Program-made: the position numbers and the translations under genes
Assembly (NCBI GenBank): GCA_021806345.1
Contig: JAJZXP010000468.1
Span: 1 to 7,596 of the forward strand
DNA: 7,596 bases
Direction of reading: 5' to 3'
From: Thermoplasmata archaeon
Lineage (GTDB): Archaea > Thermoplasmatota > Thermoplasmata > Thermoplasmatales > Thermoplasmataceae
Shown: piece by piece, positions 5,816-7,596 of the stretch
How the letters are laid out: each line of letters opens with the position of its first letter
Position numbering within the stretch: the first letter of the stretch is position 1
Notes under the pieces: generated by a model
What the model saw: only the letters and a program-made list of their open reading frames with translations
Told to the model about the DNA's origin: nothing
Databases searched by the model: none

Positions 5816-6816
5816 TTCATGTCCATGATCTTCAAAATGTTAAAATTGGTAAACTAAGATGTTCAGTTGCTGACACAGATCATGTGCCACTATTCTTCAG
5901 CCTCGTTGACTATCGAAATAACCTCTTCACCAGTAATGATCCAGAGAAGATCATAGAATTCTACGACGGTTTCGATAACCGTGACCAGCTCATACAGTGG
6001 ATGAAGGAAAGACCTAAAGGAGTGTCATACATCCATGAGGTTGAGGGTGACAAAGACATTATTGTCGTAATACCCACAGCTGATTTCAATGGAAAATACG
6101 CCAAAGAATGCAGGGATAATATATTTAAAGGTCTGCACATGATATTTGTGGAGAGCGGGGGAAAAGACGATATTTATTTCAACTACGCTCACAACTGCAA
6201 TGTTGGCATAAAAAGGGCAATGGAGTATAACCCGAAGTGGATCGTATTGTCAAATGATGACATGTATAGAATCCACAGTATAGAGAGGTTGAAAGCCGAA
6301 CTTATGGTAGTAAATAATGATGCTATAAGCGCCGTGTTTACACAGAAAAAACAATATCATTCGGTTCCAGCCAGAATAGCAAAGCAACGATTTGTTAGAA
6401 AATTGCTATTCTTAATACTTGATCAAAAGGTCTTAGGAAAGCATCGTTTGGCGTTAGAAAAGAGGTATTCGGTCACTCTATTTCCAGCTACGAGTTTCGA
6501 TATGTTTGGGAAGTATTTCTTCAAATCTGGATGGAATTACATTTCTATTGGTGATTTTATGATTCTTAGTGCAAAATATGTTAATTCTCTTGGACAGAGT
6601 ATCTTTGATGAGACTTACGTAAATGGTTATGAGGACGACGATTTGTCTGTGAGATTGATCTTTGAAGGAACGAAATTTAAGAGAATAAACTACGAGATTG
6701 GTGATTTGATAGGATCAACTATGGGAAAGAATAAAAGTAAAACGCGTGCATTAAGAGATATAGCAAACGCTTCATATTTTAATTTTAAACTAGAGATAAG
6801 GGAAACTAAAACATGA
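5812..6816 (+). CDS. family 2-type glycosyltransferase with an N-terminal extension
   Basis: The 334-residue product should transfer a sugar from a nucleotide donor to a growing glycan, at the cytoplasmic face since no signal peptide or clear membrane helix is seen. The GT-A domain starts near residue 82 with DIIVVIPTAD. It then shows YAHNCNVGIKRA at 125-136 and WIVLSNDDM at 143-151, where NDD serves as the DxD-like metal site. GYEDDDLSVRL at 272-282 matches the late GT2 motif ED-x-DL-xx-R. Residues 1-80 do not resemble the GT domain and I do not recognise them. The start at 5812 overlaps the SDR stop as ATGA; the in-frame ATG at 5776 would overlap that gene by 40 bases. Donor and acceptor cannot be told from sequence, though the 3,6-dideoxyhexose made by the first operon is a candidate donor sugar. 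Confidence 0.8.
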   Translation: MIHVHDLQNVKIGKLRCSVADTDHVPLFFSLVDYRNNLFTSNDPEKIIEFYDGFDNRDQLIQWMKERPKGVSYIHEVEGDKDIIVVIPTADFNGKYAKECRDNIFKGLHMIFVESGGKDDIYFNYAHNCNVGIKRAMEYNPKWIVLSNDDMYRIHSIERLKAELMVVNNDAISAVFTQKKQYHSVPARIAKQRFVRKLLFLILDQKVLGKHRLALEKRYSVTLFPATSFDMFGKYFFKSGWNYISIGDFMILSAKYVNSLGQSIFDETYVNGYEDDDLSVRLIFEGTKFKRINYEIGDLIGSTMGKNKSKTRALRDIANASYFNFKLEIRETKT

Positions 6817-6890
6817 AGAAAGTGCTTATAGCAGTGAGAGAATTGACAGACTTTCAAACTTGTCTAGAGTGTAAGTGTTCAGTGATATGA
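6813..6890 (+). pseudogene. truncated 5' end of a further operon gene, cut by the insertion sequence
   Basis: The ATG overlaps the glycosyltransferase stop in the same ATGA manner as other genes of the cluster, so a real gene began here. It opens MKKVLIAVRELTD, a beta-strand-like start seen in many glycosyltransferases of the GT-B type, but the frame ends after 25 codons at 6888-6890. From roughly codon 15 the residues (Cys-rich, TCLECKC) no longer look like an enzyme and are probably read from the end of the inserted element. The rest of the gene is not in the window. The family is a guess; the truncation is well supported by the operon geometry and the transposase-like genes that follow. 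Confidence 0.55.
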
Positions 6891-6992
6891 AGTTCATTGG
6901 AATCCGCATTACGAACCCTATGGCGGTTATAATCAGTTAGTAAGTTCATAAGTTTATGCACGATTTCTTGTTGAAAACACTGGATAGCGAAA

Positions 6993-7000
6993 GGTTTATA
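6993..7000 (+). promoter_or_regulatory. TATA-like box of the insertion sequence
   Basis: GGTTTATA follows the purine-rich GCGAAA, a good BRE plus TATA combination. The TTTATA core is centred about 28 bases before the ATG at 7026, which indicates a leaderless transcript of the IS genes. Confidence 0.6.
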
Positions 7001-7001
7001 G

Positions 7002-7025
7002 TGTGGGCTGTAATTACAGGTCACA
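7002..7025. promoter_or_regulatory. operator-like palindrome between TATA box and start codon
   Basis: CTGTAATTACAG at 7008-7019 is a perfect 12-base palindrome. It is flanked at equal distance by TGTG (7002-7005) and CACA (7022-7025), giving a 24-base dyad that begins one base after the TATA-like box and ends directly before the ATG. A repressor bound here would block transcription initiation. Autoregulation by an IS protein is a guess. Confidence 0.45.
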
Positions 7026-7340
7026 ATGACACTAAGACCTAAGAAAGTTTCGAGAAAGGATGGAAGCATCTATTACAGCCTTGTTGACGAGAAGCGTGTG
7101 AACGGGAAGGTTGTGCAGAAGTATGTGGGTTATCTGGGAAAGAATCCAAAGTCAAAGAATGAGATAGAACCTGAACTGCTGCTTCAATATGTATCGAGAC
7201 TCCTCAAGAAGGGAATAAGCCAGGAGGACATTGGAAACATATTGAAGAAGATTGGAATTGATTACGATGCATGGCCAATAACCCGGATCGTCATAGAGAA
7301 TGATCTGAAGCTGCAGAAAATATTCCTGAAGCTGAAATGA
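7026..7340 (+). CDS. small IS protein resembling the N-terminus of IS1634/IS4-type transposases
   Basis: The 104-residue basic protein has an N-terminal stretch, SIYYSLVDEKRVNGKVVQKY at 14-33 followed by VGYLGK at 34-39, that resembles the beta-rich N-terminal segment of IS1634/IS4-type transposases (pattern YYxLVexxRxnGKvxqkxxxyLGk). The rest, about 45-104, looks helical, with LLLQYVSRLLKKGISQEDI (51-69) suggestive of a helix-turn-helix DNA-binding unit. There is no DDE catalytic core, so the protein is either an accessory DNA-binding subunit or a transposase fragment. The next gene overlaps its stop as ATGA, arguing for a designed two-gene arrangement rather than decay. The TATA-like box 28 bases upstream supports this start. 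Confidence 0.6.
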   Translation: MTLRPKKVSRKDGSIYYSLVDEKRVNGKVVQKYVGYLGKNPKSKNEIEPELLLQYVSRLLKKGISQEDIGNILKKIGIDYDAWPITRIVIENDLKLQKIFLKLK

Positions 7341-7596
7341 ACATGGAGATCAGCTTCTCACCCGGATTCACAACATGTCCGAAATGTGGTTCTAAACTCG
7401 TACTGTACAAGACGGAGAGAAGGGGCGTGAAGTCTGTGGATTACAGATTCACTGCTGTTCACCGCCTGAGGATATGCAGGCATGATGGTACAGTATTCAG
7501 ATCGGAACGAATATCTGAAATCGTGTCACCGCACTGCACATATGCAAATGAGGTGATGCTGGAATCAGCCACCAGAAGATATATAGAAGGAAGAAG
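7337..7596 (+). CDS. zinc-ribbon transposase-like protein, partial at the right edge
   Basis: Eighty-six residues are visible before the window ends in an open frame. Cys14 and Cys17 in CPKCG, with Cys47 and His49 in CRH, make a probable zinc ribbon. The following stretch, VFRSERISEIVSPHCTYANE (53-72), resembles transposases in which a CPxCG ribbon is followed by a Y/F-RS-x(n)-P-x-x-T-Y/F segment before the catalytic domain. No catalytic residues are yet visible. The ATG overlaps the stop of the 104-residue gene by four bases and has no strong ribosome binding site, so translation is probably coupled; the in-frame ATG two codons later is an alternative. I cannot name the IS family with certainty. 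Confidence 0.55.
   Translation, partial: MNMEISFSPGFTTCPKCGSKLVLYKTERRGVKSVDYRFTAVHRLRICRHDGTVFRSERISEIVSPHCTYANEVMLESATRRYIEGR

Larger units (their letters stand above)
6855..7596 (+). mobile_element. insertion sequence, left part, with two overlapping genes
   Basis: A TATA-like promoter, a palindrome, a small IS1634/IS4-like N-terminal protein and a zinc-ribbon transposase-like gene occupy this stretch and extend past the right edge. The left end is placed only approximately, where the truncated operon gene stops making sense; I could not define a terminal inverted repeat or target duplication because the right end is missing. Codon choice differs from the sugar genes: in the 104-codon gene 14 of 17 lysines are AAG, whereas the 2927 gene uses mostly AAA. 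Bases 6891-6990 hold no gene I can see. Confidence 0.55.

Noticed and set aside
6890..6950. AAGTTCAT occurring twice before the IS promoter as a target duplication or iteron
   Set aside because: Eight-base repeats of this composition are expected by chance here and neither copy sits at a definable IS end.
1..7596. tRNA, rRNA or CRISPR array
   Set aside because: No cloverleaf, conserved rRNA segment or regularly spaced repeat was seen on either strand.

Overview
The window most likely comes from an archaeon, possibly of the Thermoplasmatales type. This is inference: there is no rRNA or other marker gene. The evidence is AT-rich DNA, frequent AGA/AGG and ATA codons, and archaeal-looking expression signals. 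Genes that open a transcription unit (4823, 7026 and probably 153) have a TATA-like box about 25-30 bases before the ATG and no convincing ribosome binding site, as expected for leaderless mRNAs. Most genes inside the first unit overlap the previous stop by four bases (ATGA or GTGA) or lie across it, and carry GAGG-type ribosome binding sites.

Region 1 (153-4407) is a compact five-gene operon for a CDP-linked 3,6-dideoxyhexose. It encodes the iron-sulfur, PMP-dependent 3-dehydratase E1 (DdhC/AscC/RfbH), a short flavin reductase that should serve as its partner E3, glucose-1-phosphate cytidylyltransferase (RfbF/DdhA), an SDR reductase resembling CDP-abequose synthase RfbJ, and an RmlC-type cupin epimerase. 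A C-5 epimerase together with a C-4 ketoreductase recalls the Yersinia ascarylose pathway (AscE, AscF). The CDP-glucose 4,6-dehydratase (RfbG/DdhB) needed between the cytidylyltransferase and E1 is not in the window.

Region 2 (4408-4822) holds an unrecognised 76-codon reading frame and then a cluster of inverted repeats leading into a TATA-like box.

Region 3 (4823-6890) is a second unit: an SDR epimerase/dehydratase whose YxxxK motif reads YAKAN, a family 2-type glycosyltransferase with an unusual N-terminal region, and the first codons of a further gene that is cut off.

Region 4 (about 6855 to the right edge) appears to be an insertion sequence that interrupted that last gene. It has a TATA-like promoter, a 12-base palindrome just upstream of the start codon, a 104-residue protein resembling the N-terminal part of IS1634/IS4-type transposases, and an overlapping zinc-ribbon transposase-like gene that runs off the window. 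Its codon use is richer in G/C-ending codons than that of the sugar genes.

Together the genes would make a deoxysugar nucleotide and transfer the sugar to a surface glycan, glycolipid or S-layer-type glycoprotein. The cluster looks like a laterally acquired surface-glycan island edited by a mobile element.
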